From NCBI GenBank assembly GCA_017165825.1, contig CM029367.1, forward strand, positions 24,313,741 through 24,377,740: a stretch of 64,000 nt of DNA, in the 5' to 3' direction. Of the stretch, positions 13,079 to 24,271 are shown in pieces. Each line of letters starts with the position of its first letter. The stretch's first letter is position 1. Below the pieces are notes generated by a model that did not search any database, had not been told where the DNA came from, and saw only the letters and a program-made list of their open reading frames with translations. Source of the stretch: Hepsetus odoe. Taxonomy: Eukaryota; Chordata; Actinopteri; Characiformes; Hepsetidae. A program made the position numbers and the translations under genes.

Positions 13079-13218
13079 CATCCATTTATTATTATTATTA
13101 TATTATTTAATATTAATATATATTATATTATTATTACACATTTATACTACCTATATATGCTAAGAATAACTATTATTACTGTTTTTATTATTGGCCTACA
13201 ATTTCACAACCACTACTA

Positions 13219-13444
13219 CTGTCATGACCACTGAACTCGGCCATGGCCACGGGTCCTAGTCCCTGAGCTTGAGCCGATCTTTATTTCACCCTCACTAGTC
13301 ACACCCAATCCTCACACCTGATCAGCCAGGCATTTAAGGTTTGCCATTGTTTGCCTAGTTTCTTGGGACAATTGTTTTGATCAGATGAAAGAACCCTGAA
13401 GTCTGCCATGCGCTTGTGCCTCTCTTTCCTTGCAAACATGACAG
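13219..13444. mobile_element. short nonautonomous DNA element with 6-bp target duplication
   Basis: The ends are short inverted repeats, CTGTCATG at 13,219 and CATGACAG ending at 13,444. They are flanked by identical CTACTA hexamers (13,213-13,218 and 13,445-13,450). The interior is noncoding. The flanks are CTA-rich, so the duplication could be partly chance. Confidence 0.45.
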
Positions 13445-13450
13445 CTACTA

Positions 13451-14187
13451 ACATTACTGCTATTCAGGTACTAGGAGGCTACTTCAATACTACTGCTACA
13501 CAAGCTTACTGCTACTATTAATAAATATAAAATCAGAAAATATTTTGTTAATTTTAGATTATTTGGCAGTTCTGTATCCTCATCTGATCATATACATGAA
13601 ATATGTAAATTATATAATATTAATTATTTCATTGTTATTACATTTTGTCATTAAAAAGCTATAAAAAAGATGCGTCAGTTTCCATGTGTTATTTCCATTT
13701 TTTCCTAAAGCACAGGGCTTCCATTGTAGTCACTGACCCTCAGGCAGGGAGTGTACTAATCGCAGCAGAAAAGTGATGTCACACAATAATAATATGTGCA
13801 CATGAAATCGATCTTATTTACGACATCTATAAATGGAAGCACATGGGATAAACATGAAACCAGCCATTAGTCATGGTTAAATTAGATAAGAAGAACCCTA
13901 AAAATAAGATGTTCCTCTTAAAACCAATGTTATAAATTTAACTGTCTGAGTGTTGAAAACTTTGAATGTATGCCTAAATAAAAATATATAATAAGGCAAA
14001 ATCTCATTCAGTTCATTGAATTGATGTATGGATTTAGTGGGAATTCTTTTGCCGCTTAAAACGAAAAAGACCGGCCCATGGTAGATTTCTGAAAGGAAGC
14101 ATTGGCAGTTCTTTGTCCTTGCTGTTATAGCAATTTTAATCTTCATGCTGTGTTATGTTTGGATACATTTACAGCCATTTCTACATT
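13451..14187. other. noncoding, no gene seen
   Basis: AT-rich sequence with no supported feature. Confidence 0.6.
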
Positions 14188-14727
14188 ATGTGTACAATTA
14201 TTAGGCTGAATGTATTTTATATCTTGAGGATTAATTTAAATCTGGAATAAATCCAGTGCTATCAGTCAATCCAAAATGTTAAAACCCTGAAACCTGAATG
14301 TTTACAAAGAAAATGTGAGTGTGAACATTCTCAGGGGAATACATGTGTGCACAATTATTAGGCACCTATTAGTCTGCAGAACTATATGTAAAACGAAATG
14401 AAAACTAAAGTGAAAAAATACCATCTTACGCATTTTCATCAACGTATTGAACAAACAACTTAAATGAACAAATGAACAATTTCTGACATTAAAAAAATTG
14501 ATTGATATAGCCACTGTTCTTTTCATAATGCTTACATCCACGCCCTCTGTCAGTTTCTTGATCTGTTCATTTGATGATCAACTTTATTGTGCAGCAGCAA
14601 CCACAGCCTTCCAGACACTGTTGAGAGAGGTGGAACTGTTTTCTTTCCCCTCCCTCTTCCAGTTTAAGAAGACCCATAAGTTCTCAATAGGGTTTAGGTC
14701 AGGTGAGGAAGGGGGACATGCCATTAG

Positions 14728-14895
14728 GGTGGTGGTGGTCTAGTGGTAGGGTACTTGCCTATGGACCAATGGTTCATGAGGTTCCAGGTTCGAATCCCAC
14801 TTCTGGCACTACCACCACTGTCCCTGAGCAAGACCCTTAACCCTGAATTGCTCCAGGGTTATAAGCTCCAACCAGCTCTTCTTTAATAATACCAG
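14728..14895 (+). mobile_element. tRNA-derived SINE (family 2), 3' truncated
   Basis: Carries an A-box-like TGGTCTAGTGGTAGG and a perfect B box GGTTCGAATCC at 14,787-14,797, then the CCTGAGCAAGACCCTTAACCC body. Its relatives lie at 39.7, 50.5 and 63.5 kb. It sits inside the Tc1-like remnant and is therefore younger than it. The usual 3' end (GTCTGCTAAATGCC..) is missing. Confidence 0.8.
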
Positions 14896-15097
14896 ATCAT
14901 ACCACTACCCCACAAGAGTGCTGCATCCCTCTGAAAGACGTTTCATCATTTTTTACTTTTCAGAGTTAGTTCTTTCTCATTTTTTGGTGCATTCTGCCTG
15001 AGGAAAAGTAGCTGCCTAATAACTATGCACACCTTGATATAGGATGTCCTGATTTGCTTAAATCCAATTAGCATTCAAGTTTATACAGCTTAGAGTT

Positions 15098-15367
15098 TGT
15101 AACGATGGCGGGGTGTAGGGAGGATGCCAATGCAGAGCCAGTGGTTCCGAAACGTAACTTTATTAACATAAAAGGAACAATATAAACCAAAAGTGCCAAT
15201 ATTAACTGGGTGAGGCGAATGATAATGAACCGCGCTCTGTCCTGACACTGCTTAAATAGTGGTTTCTATGAAGCACACCTGTATCTAACAAGCTCCAGGT
15301 GTGCTCAGTCAGGGCAGAGCGCCATCTGTCGTGCCCGATCGGAACCACGGGCACGACAGACCGTGAC
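15098..15367. mobile_element. nonautonomous element with 6-bp target duplication
   Basis: About 270 bp flanked by AGAGTT at 15,092-15,097 and 15,368-15,373. Removing it rejoins the host transposon sequence at ..TTAGAGTTGGAATAC. The ends (TGTAACG.. and ..CGTGAC) are weakly inverted. Near the right end an 11-bp stem CTGTCGTGCCC pairs with GGGCACGACAG around a 12-base loop (15,328-15,361). No coding capacity. The superfamily is not assigned. Confidence 0.55.
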
Positions 15368-15489
15368 AGAGTTGGAATACATGTATGAAAATGATAATAT
15401 GGTTAAAATACTCACTTGGCTAATAATTGTGCACACAATGTATTTTTCCACTAATTAAATCACAATGGAATATTGTGATGCATTTTACT

Positions 15490-15602
15490 CATTCCCTGCG
15501 ACGGGCGGGTGACCTGTCCAGGGTGTGTCTCCCGTCCTTTGCCCTAAGAGAGCTGGGTTGGACTCCAGCACTCCTCTGCGACCCCGCTTGGGACAAGACT
15601 CA
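15490..15602 (+). repeat. teleost interspersed repeat fragment
   Basis: The block CCTGCGACGGGCGGGTGACCTG, GTCCAGGGTGTGTCTCCCG, AGAGCTGGGTTGGACTCCAGC and GCGACCCCGCTTGGGACAAG matches a very common fish repeat tail that I recognise by these phrases. GC-rich compared with its surroundings. Confidence 0.65.
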
Positions 15603-16954
15603 TTTTTGTGTCATCTGTATTATAAAGGTACATGAGCTTCTGATTAGACATTTTGTGAAATACTCACCATTTGTTTGTAATAACAATTCATTAAATGTTT
15701 CAGGATTCTTCCTAGTATATCATTGTTTATATTTTGCTCTCATCTGACAAGGGTTTGCAGATGTTTTAATTATATATTCATTCTGAACATCTTTCAAAGT
15801 GTGTTATCTTAACCTAACTTAAAGCAGTGACTCATAATTTAAGTCACTGTTTTGCATTGAATGGCTTGAGTAAATATTTAGATTTACATTAAAATGAAAA
15901 TATTTTTGAATAACTAGCATTATTAAATTTAAACACATATTGGTTACTCGCTCTTAATAACTAACTAAAAGAAAAAAATCAAAATCTAACTCACACAAGT
16001 TCTAAGTGCAAGAATGTGCAAAAAAAAGAAACTATGAATGGACACGCTTGGCTTTATTAGAAACCGGCAACACATGTTAAGTTGAATTATAAACCTGACC
16101 CTTGGACTGTGCCTACACTTCCATCTTCACACTTCCACCCCCCTGCAGCCGTCCTCTCTAATTTGAGCACAATGCATCCACTCAGTCTGTCTTGGTAGAT
16201 TTGCGTGTGAATGAAAAGTCTCACTTGAATACGATACTAGATCCTTTGAAAATAAACCTGCTGCACGTATTTTCCTCTTCCTTTTCACGTAGCTCTGCAT
16301 ATTTTTTCCGGGTCCCTGAACCAAATATCAGGAAGTTGTAAATCACTTGATAATAGAGACAGACGAAATGGCACCACCATGTACTCCTTCAGCTATCAAG
16401 ACGTCTTTGCTTTTAATTCCATCCAAAAACACCAGAGCAACAAAAACAAAACAGGGCAAACATACAATCACACAACCTTCCACAAACAAGCCCATACAAT
16501 AATCGGTGGGAGACGAATGGCCGAAAGCCTGTTTGAAACAAATATGAGCTTAGAATACCATCAAGGACTTTCATGTTCGTTTTGATTAGATAATGAAATG
16601 CTACTGAAATCCTGTAGTTGGCACATTTACCAAATAGCTTCTAAAGAATAAAGTGGTTTGCACAATAAAACTACCACATTCCATTTAAAATCGTGTTGTT
16701 ATGAATCATGAACATCAGATTCTAACACGCCTTAAAATAGTAAAAGTAATCATTTAATCAAGTAATCAAACAATGTTCAACGTCATTCACAAACAAGAAA
16801 AACTGAGAAGTTACTCAAAAAGGCTTGAGGCTGTAAATGCCAACATAGTTTGCTTCAACAAAGTATTAACCTAAGGCTGTAAATGCTGTAAATGTGTAAA
16901 TGTTATGTTTGTTTTTTATTTTTAATACATACAGTACTTCTGTACATGTTTTAT
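15603..16954. other. noncoding, no gene seen
   Basis: AT-rich. The short open frames at 16,127-16,324 (-) and 16,379-16,585 (+) have no recognisable content. Confidence 0.55.
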
Positions 16955-17060
16955 TTTTGTCATTATGGGGTATTGTGTCTAGAATTTTGATGTAAAAAAA
17001 TTATTTAACCCATTTTGGAACAAGGATGTAACATAGCAAAATTTGGAAAAAAGCATAGCA
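16955..17060 (+). mobile_element. Tc1-like terminal inverted-repeat fragment
   Basis: The phrase GTCATTATGGGGTATTGTGT, AGAATTTTGATG and CATTTTGGAACAAGGATGTAAC resembles the 3' terminal region of a common fish Tc1-like transposon. Only the end survives. Confidence 0.55.
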
Positions 17061-17090
17061 AAAAGTGGTGCATTGTGAATCATTTATATG

Positions 17091-17849
17091 TACAGTACTG
17101 TGCAAAAGTTTTAGGTAGGTGTGAAAATGCTGTAAACAAAGAATGCTTTCAGAAATATAAATAATGATTGGTTATTTTTTATCAATTTACAAAATGCAAA
17201 GTGAGCGAACAAAAGAAAAATCTAAATCAAATCAATATTTGGTGTTACTACCTTTTGCCTTCAAACCTGCATCAATTCTTCTGGTCCCCACAGAGCCATC
17301 ATCGAGCGTGTCTGGGATTAAACGAAGAGACAGAAGGATGTGAGGAAGCCTACATCCACAGAAGATCTGTGCTTAGTTATCCAAGATGTTTGGAACAACC
17401 TACCAGCCGAGTTCCTTCAAAAACTGTGCAGGTGTAGCGGTTAGGGAGTTGGCCCTGCATCGGAAGATTGTGGGTTCGATTGAGCAAGTACCCTTGTGTG
17501 TACCCTTGATGTACCCTTGAGCAAGGTACCATCCCCATCACTGCTCCCTGGGCACTTCAATAGCTGCCCATTGCTGCATGGGTTAAATGCAGAGGTCCAA
17601 TTTCTGCCAGGGAATTAATGCGGTCCTGTGCTGAGACCTCGCAATGACAAGGGTGGTCACTTTTTTTTCACCTAGAAGAATCGATGCTGTTTTGAAGGCA
17701 AAGGGTGGTCACACAAAATATTGATTTGATTTAGATTTCTTCTTTGTTCATTCACTGCATTTTGTTAATTGATGAAAATAAATGATTAACACATTGAAAG
17801 CATTCTTTGTTTAAGGCATTTTTTCACACCTGCCTAAACTAGTACTGTA
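17091..17849 (+). mobile_element. Tc1-like transposon deletion derivative, interrupted by a SINE
   Basis: The left terminal repeat begins TACAGTACTGTGCAAAAG at 17,091 and the right ends ..AGTACTGTA at 17,849. The two ends share the inverted block TAGGCAGGTGTGAAAA..AAGAATGCTTTC. Internally, 17,290-17,430 keeps a short 3' piece of transposase (VWNNLPAEFLQKLC near 17,385-17,425), and after the SINE the frame continues RIDAVLKAKGGHTKY at about 17,678-17,722. The catalytic domain is deleted. Confidence 0.75.
17430..17672 (+). mobile_element. tRNA-derived SINE (family 1) inside Tc1 remnant
   Basis: Same family as at 7.9 kb: GTAGCGGTTAGGGAGTTGGCCC, CGGAAGATTGTGGGTTCGA (B box), GAGCAAGGTACCATCCCCATC, GGGTTAAATGCAGAGGTCC, ending in GTCACTTTTTTTTCACC. 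A short local duplication (GTGTACCCTTGATGTACCCTTGA) follows the B box. It splits the transposase end of the surrounding Tc1 element. Confidence 0.85.
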
Positions 17850-17883
17850 CATATATATATATATATATATCCCATATATATCT

Positions 17884-17915
<32 letters not shown>

Positions 17916-17916
17916 G
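17850..17916. repeat. (AT)n microsatellite
   Basis: Imperfect AT dinucleotide runs directly abutting the right end of the Tc1 element. Confidence 0.9.
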
Positions 17917-19554
17917 CTAAAGAAAAGAAAACAAGGAGAGAGAAGCCTATATGCCCAAATACACTGATGTCATGTTGACATCAATTAGCAACGAGCAAAC
18001 AAAAGGAAAACAAAAGTCTGTCACTATGTCTCACAAAATGTGTTAAATTCAACACAACACTCTAAATTAGAGGAAGGATTCATGGGGCTTACATGCCACA
18101 GTGAAGATCTGTCAGTACTAACATCAGCCAACCAATAATTACAGAAAGCTTTATGTAGGTCATACTGTTGATCCTGATGGGTGGGATATCAGTATTTGGG
18201 CCACGATACAAAAGCTACGTATTACAGTGGATATAATGTTCTGCCAAACTGTGGCAACGCAGTGGACAAACAAACATAATTCAAAAACTGGCCAAGGGTT
18301 TTTCCCAACAAGTTGGCCAATTCTGCAAAAGGAAAAGTCTTCAGGGGCAGATTTGAAAGTTGTAGACAGCTGTGAAAATAACTCAAGCAAGGCTTTTTTA
18401 TGCAATTAAAAAAAGACTTCATTAGCATCTCATTATTGCCTCAATGCAGTTAAGTGTGTCTGGATTGCACTATGGCAACCAATATATATATTTACACAGA
18501 GGCTCTCAAACTTCTCCATTTGCATACATCTTATGTCGATCGGTAGCCTTAATGCCTCTCTTTGCTAGAATCTCTGTTGCTGTTTCTTTGCAAAGGTGCT
18601 TCACATGCAAACAGAAAAAATACTAATGGACCAAAGATCCAAGGTATTTTGTGTGCTTGTTTTAGAATCTGAATCAACTGATCTATGCACCTAAGAGCTG
18701 GATTGCCAAATCCATACCATTTACATGCATGGGTGTTTTATCCAGGATGAGAATTATAGGGGGATTTGAACTGATCAGACCCATTTTTTAAGATTTTAAT
18801 TAAGTCTTGTTAATATTTGCTGATATAAATATAATATATTAATATAAAGGTTATGATCAATAGCTAAATTAGAAAAAAAACAAAACAGAATTCAACCACA
18901 ATGTAACACAAAATAATTCAATGCATGATACAATGTACAAAGAACAAGCAGATAGTAAAGTACAGAGTGATTTGACTAAGATAGACGGAAAGAGTAGAGA
19001 GCTGTCAGTCAGTGTTTTTATCCCAAAGGCTTGTAGGTAGAGGCGGTAAGATTTTGCATGGTGATGATGTGGCTGTATAAAACATTGCTGGTACTCATGA
19101 ACAAATAAGAGAAAATCCGTAAAAAGAGAATTACATGTTAGCAAAAGAGGGGCTGATTTACAGCTAGCCCAAATGGTAGAACCCCACTGGCTATGCCTGA
19201 TTCAGTTGTGTGGTCATTTTTTAATTTGCAATACCCAGCATCTGCCTTCCAGCTTTACACAGCCACTAATAGAAATTTTTACTACTGCTCCTGTGCTTCT
19301 AAAAACAAACTGTCATGAAAGGTAGCATGCGGCTATATAAGGCATTTTCAGAAGAAATATTTACATATTTTCCAAATTTTACCAAAAGCAAACTTAAACA
19401 CAACTAATAAATGCTCCCTTCGGGCCCATAGTAAAGGTCACACTAAACATGCACTGGTCAGATCAGAGGAGAGTAAACATTTAGAGCTGTGCTGTCTTTA
19501 TCATTTTTCTCTATTGTTTATTTCTTGCCTTTTCTTGTGTTTCATGTCGTGTCT
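17917..19554. other. noncoding, no gene seen
   Basis: No supported gene or repeat. Overlapping open frames on both strands at 18,160-18,430 have no recognisable content. Confidence 0.5.
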
Positions 19555-19668
19555 GATGTTGCCTTATGTGTAGGAACATGGTCCTGGAGGAACGTCATTT
19601 AGTTTTACTATGTACTGTGTATATGGTTGCAATGACAATAAAACCTAATTGTCTACGTGACTACTTGT
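19555..19668 (+). mobile_element. LINE 3' tail fragment
   Basis: The segment GGTCCTGGAGGAACGTCATT, TACTGTGTATATGGTTGCAATGACAATAAAACC is the plus-strand counterpart of the minus-strand LINE tail at 11,107-11,200, so it is a second, 5'-truncated copy of that element's 3' end. Confidence 0.7.
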
Positions 19669-21744
19669 TAAGCTCACTGCCATTATGGAAATTTCTTTTG
19701 AACTTCTGTTTATTGTTCTTGTCCAGGAAAGGATTATCCAGAAAATGATTTAAGAGCCATTAATCTATGTATTAGTTGCATGGTCGACATGCTGGTGTGC
19801 TTGCATATCTGCTGAATATTATTGGAATCTCAGCTAATAGCAAACCTTTTGTCATATCCTAAAAAAAAGCCTTTGAAGTGCTTTTGAATAGGATCATGCT
19901 TTGCACAGCAGGTATGCTAGACAGAAAAATCTAGAAAGAACTTTTGTCTTTCTTCGCACCAGCACTCATTTGGTCTCTCTACCTCTCTCCCCCTCATGGG
20001 TCTTTCATAAGAAGACAGCTGAAGAAGGTGCAGCTGGGGTGGAGCTGTGCTGCAACAATACCTGCAGAAAAGATCGTCTTACTAACCCCGCAAGTCTACT
20101 ACCAGAGAAGCCAGAACAAAACTGCAAAGAGGATTTATAAAACTCTGATTCTGCGAAATAACTCATCATTGCATAGTTGCAAAAAAAAAACATGAGTTGA
20201 CAGAAGCAGATCCCTTTCTTTTGTTATTTAGTACCATTTTCAATCTTTCTTTAAAGAAACACATATATCCGTTTTTGAGAGGAACTATTTTAAAACACAT
20301 TGAAATGTTTTTTAATCCCTGATATTTTGATGTAATAGAAACCATATGTAGGAAGAAATGTTAATGGGAAATATATTTGACCATAATTAAATAAATAATA
20401 TAAACACAATATCATATTGGATAGTATTTTGAAATATTCCACAATGCTTTAGAACAGTGCTAATATAATAGAGGTATGTTTGTAGATTTTAATTATTTTA
20501 TCCCTGTTTAGTTCATATACAGAAATACTGTTCCTTGAAAGTTAATTGCACATAAATGTTTTTAGACCTGCAAACTAAAGTATATAAAAGGTAAACCCCA
20601 GTGAACACATTATTGTGGTTTACATATTTATTGAACAGTTAGATTTATTTTTCAAATTCAGATGTTTTTTGGGTAAAAATATAATTGCCCTCTTAGTTAC
20701 TCAACCAAATTAAATATGTTTGACAGCTAGGATGGATGACATTAGACATACTCAGGCATAATTATTGTCAGTCTGTCCTGTCCAAGCTATTACTTCCACA
20801 CTAAGAAAAATGGAACCATTTCAGAACTGACTGGCCTACAAAAACTCCTCCCAGAGCAGGGCAACAACTGATCAGTTAAGCCACAAAAGCATCCAGACAA
20901 ACATTCTAGGAAATGCAGGCCTTGGTCACTTCAGATAAGATTGGTAGAATGAGACCAGAATACGTCTATTTTTCAGGATATTTATATATTTTTTGGCAAA
21001 GAAGCAACCTTTTAAAAAGATGCTTATATGACTGATGAGCTGAAACAGACCCAGATCTCCCACTGAGAGAACCGGCAGCCTAGCTTTCCTGTTGACCTGG
21101 ATGGTACAGTTAGATGAAAAGATGAACTAAATTAGGGTACAGTGGAGCAAAGAGGAAAAGATAAGTAAGCTCAATAACAATTCAAGCCTCACGCGAACAT
21201 GCTGACCTAGGTGAGTTGGCTATTTCCCTCTGCCAGGAGGTATAAAATTATTTCCCCAGTGAAATATATGTGATATGTGATATGTGATATGTGATTCCTA
21301 TTGTTGATTTTCAAAGTCTGTCTTGTGGCACATTTGTTTGGCACATTAGGTTTTACATAATAAAGCTATTTCATCTTGCTAACCAGAGGGCTGATTTTGC
21401 TCAAACAGTCCCTGTTTGAATGAATGAACATGTGGAATGAGTGAACCTGTGCATTCTTACTTTTTTTGTTTTTATTCATTGAGTTTAGTTCTTAGAATTA
21501 GGAAAACTAGGAAAACTTATATTTCATAAATAAATTCTTGTAATTTGATTCAATTGCTTTGCAACACAGATTTCAAATAAAAAGTAGGAATCTGTAAGCT
21601 GTTATAACTGTAACTGCAGCTGTAGAAGAATCTAAATGTCTACATTGTTTCCGCAATGAGTTATACAACTTTGCAAAATACCTACTTAAAGTTTTTGCTG
21701 ATGCACTTGAAATGCATGGAAATGTATTTTGTTGTCTCCATATT
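19669..21744. other. noncoding, no gene seen
   Basis: AT-rich. A small tandem run of ATGTGAT units lies at about 21,267-21,292. No gene or repeat is otherwise recognised. Confidence 0.5.
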
Positions 21745-21865
21745 TGATTTGGCAAACGTTTTACACCAGATGCCCTTCCTAACCTAAACCTCCCCATTTA
21801 TCCGGGGTTGGGACCGGCATGAAGAAATACACTGACGTATACATCGAAAGAAGAAGAAAAAGAGT
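21745..21865 (+). mobile_element. LINE 3' fragment
   Basis: Phrases GTTTTACACCAGATGCCCTTCC and CCCCATTTATCCGGGGTTGGGACCGGC, ending in CGAAAGAAGAAGAAAAAG, match the 3' part of a teleost non-LTR retrotransposon related to the copy at 43.2 kb. Confidence 0.6.
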
Positions 21866-22081
21866 TGAAATACATGGAAAAAAACAAAGAACAAATGTAA
21901 TTCATCTAAATCTATATATTTTATAAGTGCATAACCTTTAAACTCATAAGGGATTTTTTTTTTTCAGATATCCTACCTGTGTTCCTGTTATGTAAGACAG
22001 TAACATAATCACCTTAAAACAGCTCACAAAGCTTACAATCTTAAAGCAAATCTTTTGACCACACCTGAGCACACACAAGCA
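21866..22081. other. noncoding, no gene seen
   Basis: Spacer before the CA repeat. Nothing recognised. Confidence 0.5.
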
Positions 22082-22083
22082 CG

Positions 22084-22134
<51 letters not shown>
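22082..22134. repeat. (CA)n microsatellite
   Basis: CA dinucleotide run with one interruption. In other frames it produces spurious Cys/Val-rich open frames. Confidence 0.95.
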
Positions 22135-22137
<3 letters not shown>

Positions 22138-22493
22138 CAAGCTGTTAGTATAGTGCCATTAGTATTGTGTCGAGTGTATTGGTGGATGATGTATTGATGG
22201 ATGATTCATGTGTTATAGACATTCAGCTCATATCTATCTTTGTGTAAGCTGTAGTATTACATGGAAGTATAGAGAACATGCAGTAGGTGTTTTGATGGTT
22301 GTGCAGGGGCCGTGAGGGAGGTATACGTGCATGCGTGCGAGAGAAAGGTGATTACAGAGCACTCGCGTGTATCTTACTTCCCACCTGGCCAATCCAGTTT
22401 GGCGTGCTCCTTTCACACTGACACATATTCCATTCCCAGGTTATATAAGTCAGTGTAAACTAGGAAGAATGCAACAGGTCTACTTATGAAGCC

Positions 22494-22497
<4 letters not shown>

Positions 22498-22569
<72 letters not shown>

Positions 22570-22790
22570 CCCGACCTTTCTGTCCCTCTTTCTCCCTCTC
22601 TCTACACACCCCTTCGCACGCACACACCTTATGTCTCTTTCTGTGTGAGACCTTTTTTCTCTTTATCTCATTCTTTGATCCCCCACACACACCTCCTTCT
22701 CTGTCTTCATGTCTGAGACATACTCTCTCTTTCTCGCTCTCTCTCTCTCTCTCTCTCTCATCCACACACAGACACACACACACACACATA
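22498..22790. repeat. long (CA)n followed by pyrimidine-rich low complexity
   Basis: A CA run at 22,498-22,567, then CT-rich and CA-rich stretches including (CT)n at about 22,730-22,758 and (CA)n at 22,773-22,788. The open frames across it on both strands are repeat artefacts. Confidence 0.95.
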
Positions 22791-24182
22791 GTTTTTCTCA
22801 ATGGAAACTGAAGAAGGGTTAGTGTCATTCATAAATCTTCCTGAGTGTACTGAGGAATGAGTCTGTTTACACTGTGAAGCCAATAATCAGGATTGGATTT
22901 CAGTTAAAAACATATCTTGGAATTTAATAACACCTGAAAAATTATGGTTGAAGTTATTCCTTTATTTCCATTACTATGTTACTGTATAGTTATCACAATA
23001 GTACTGTTTACATGTAGTGATGAACTGTGCCTATTTGAGGTAAGCCTCAATATAGCTATACTTTAATACTTTTGATAACACTTCTATGTAGTCTAGAAGC
23101 AATTAAGTGCTACTCTTTGGCTGTGCTAATTTAAACACAGACATCTGACACACAAACATTAGTGTTTCATGTGAGGTTTGTAACAACCATAATAAAAATA
23201 TGTTTATATTAACTTTATTTCTCTATATATTCCTGAAAAAAAAACTAATTGGATAACTATACACTGTGCATTTTGAAGAAATGAAACCCTGCTGTTTCCA
23301 GCTAAAATGCAAAAAAGTTTTAAAGCAGTACTTCAATGCTCATAGAGTTTAAATACAAACACAATTCTATTGAAGCAAATATTAAAGACATGTATTTATA
23401 GGTTAAACTGCAGGATGCATTATATTAGCCAGTGTTAATAGGTATAGATGAATGCTGTGCTACTGTCGTAACAAATAAATCTGGACTTTCCCACATCTGA
23501 AACAAAATTGCACTTTGCTTTGTAAGGTTTAAGACTACTGTGCTGTAATCCAACACAGTCTGCAGTTGTTTTTTTTTTTTCATTAAATGTTCCATATACT
23601 GTTGAACCATTTCCCCTGATATCTACTTTTTCAATCATATGTATTCAAAACACATTTTTTTCCCCAAAGGTTTCGTGGCAGTGATTGGGATGGTAACCTA
23701 TGATGCTGGGTTGTAATAACAACAGCATAGCAATGACAAGGCTGAGAAAACATTGATGGAGAATATTGTTTTATTATTGAAGATTAGAGTCATATCTGTG
23801 ATTTGATTACATCTTAACATTAAAAAATGGGGTAACCATCCTCTAACTGTGGGGATTGAATTGTTATTTCCAGTTGTTTTAATTGCAGTGTCAGGCTCAG
23901 GTTTGTTTAATATTAAATTTGGGGTGCAACTACCTTTAAAATCAGTAATCTTTTTCAGTGTAGAGGACAAGTGGTTTCTATTCTGTTTAATTTATAAGTG
24001 GAGAATAAATACCTCTTTCGTCCTTACTTAACTACACCATAAAATTTTAAAGTTATATTAATTATATACTGTAATTCATTGCCCCTTTACTTGTTTCTGT
24101 TTTCAGAAGTCCTGGTTAAAAAAAAATAATTTACAGATTGAAAGTAAAAAGACATAGCATGCTTGGATGTCTGATTGAATTG
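22791..24182. other. noncoding, no gene seen
   Basis: AT-rich. No supported feature on either strand. Confidence 0.55.
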
Positions 24183-24223
<41 letters not shown>

Positions 24224-24227
24224 CACA

Positions 24228-24270
<43 letters not shown>
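24183..24270. repeat. (CA)n microsatellite
   Basis: About 88 bp of CA dinucleotides with two single-base interruptions. Confidence 0.95.

Positions 24271-24271
<1 letters not shown>

Larger units (their letters stand above)
14188..15438 (-). mobile_element. Tc1/mariner-like transposon remnant hosting two later insertions
   Basis: The outer ends are TGTGTACAATTATTAGGC near 14,188 and GGCTAATAATTGTGCACACA ending near 15,438, which are inverted copies of each other. A second internal pair of the same motif lies at 14,347-14,366 and about 15,022-15,040. The interior (14,500-14,720) reads on the minus strand like a decayed transposase, with TTCTCAATAGGGTTTAGGTCAGG complementary to the usual DLNPIEN-type region. 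It is interrupted by a SINE at ~14,728-14,895 and a nonautonomous element at 15,098-15,367. Confidence 0.65.

Noticed and set aside
22496..22828. Cys/Val-rich open frames over CA repeats (also 21,944-22,132 and 24,138-24,587)
   Set aside because: They are translations of dinucleotide repeats.
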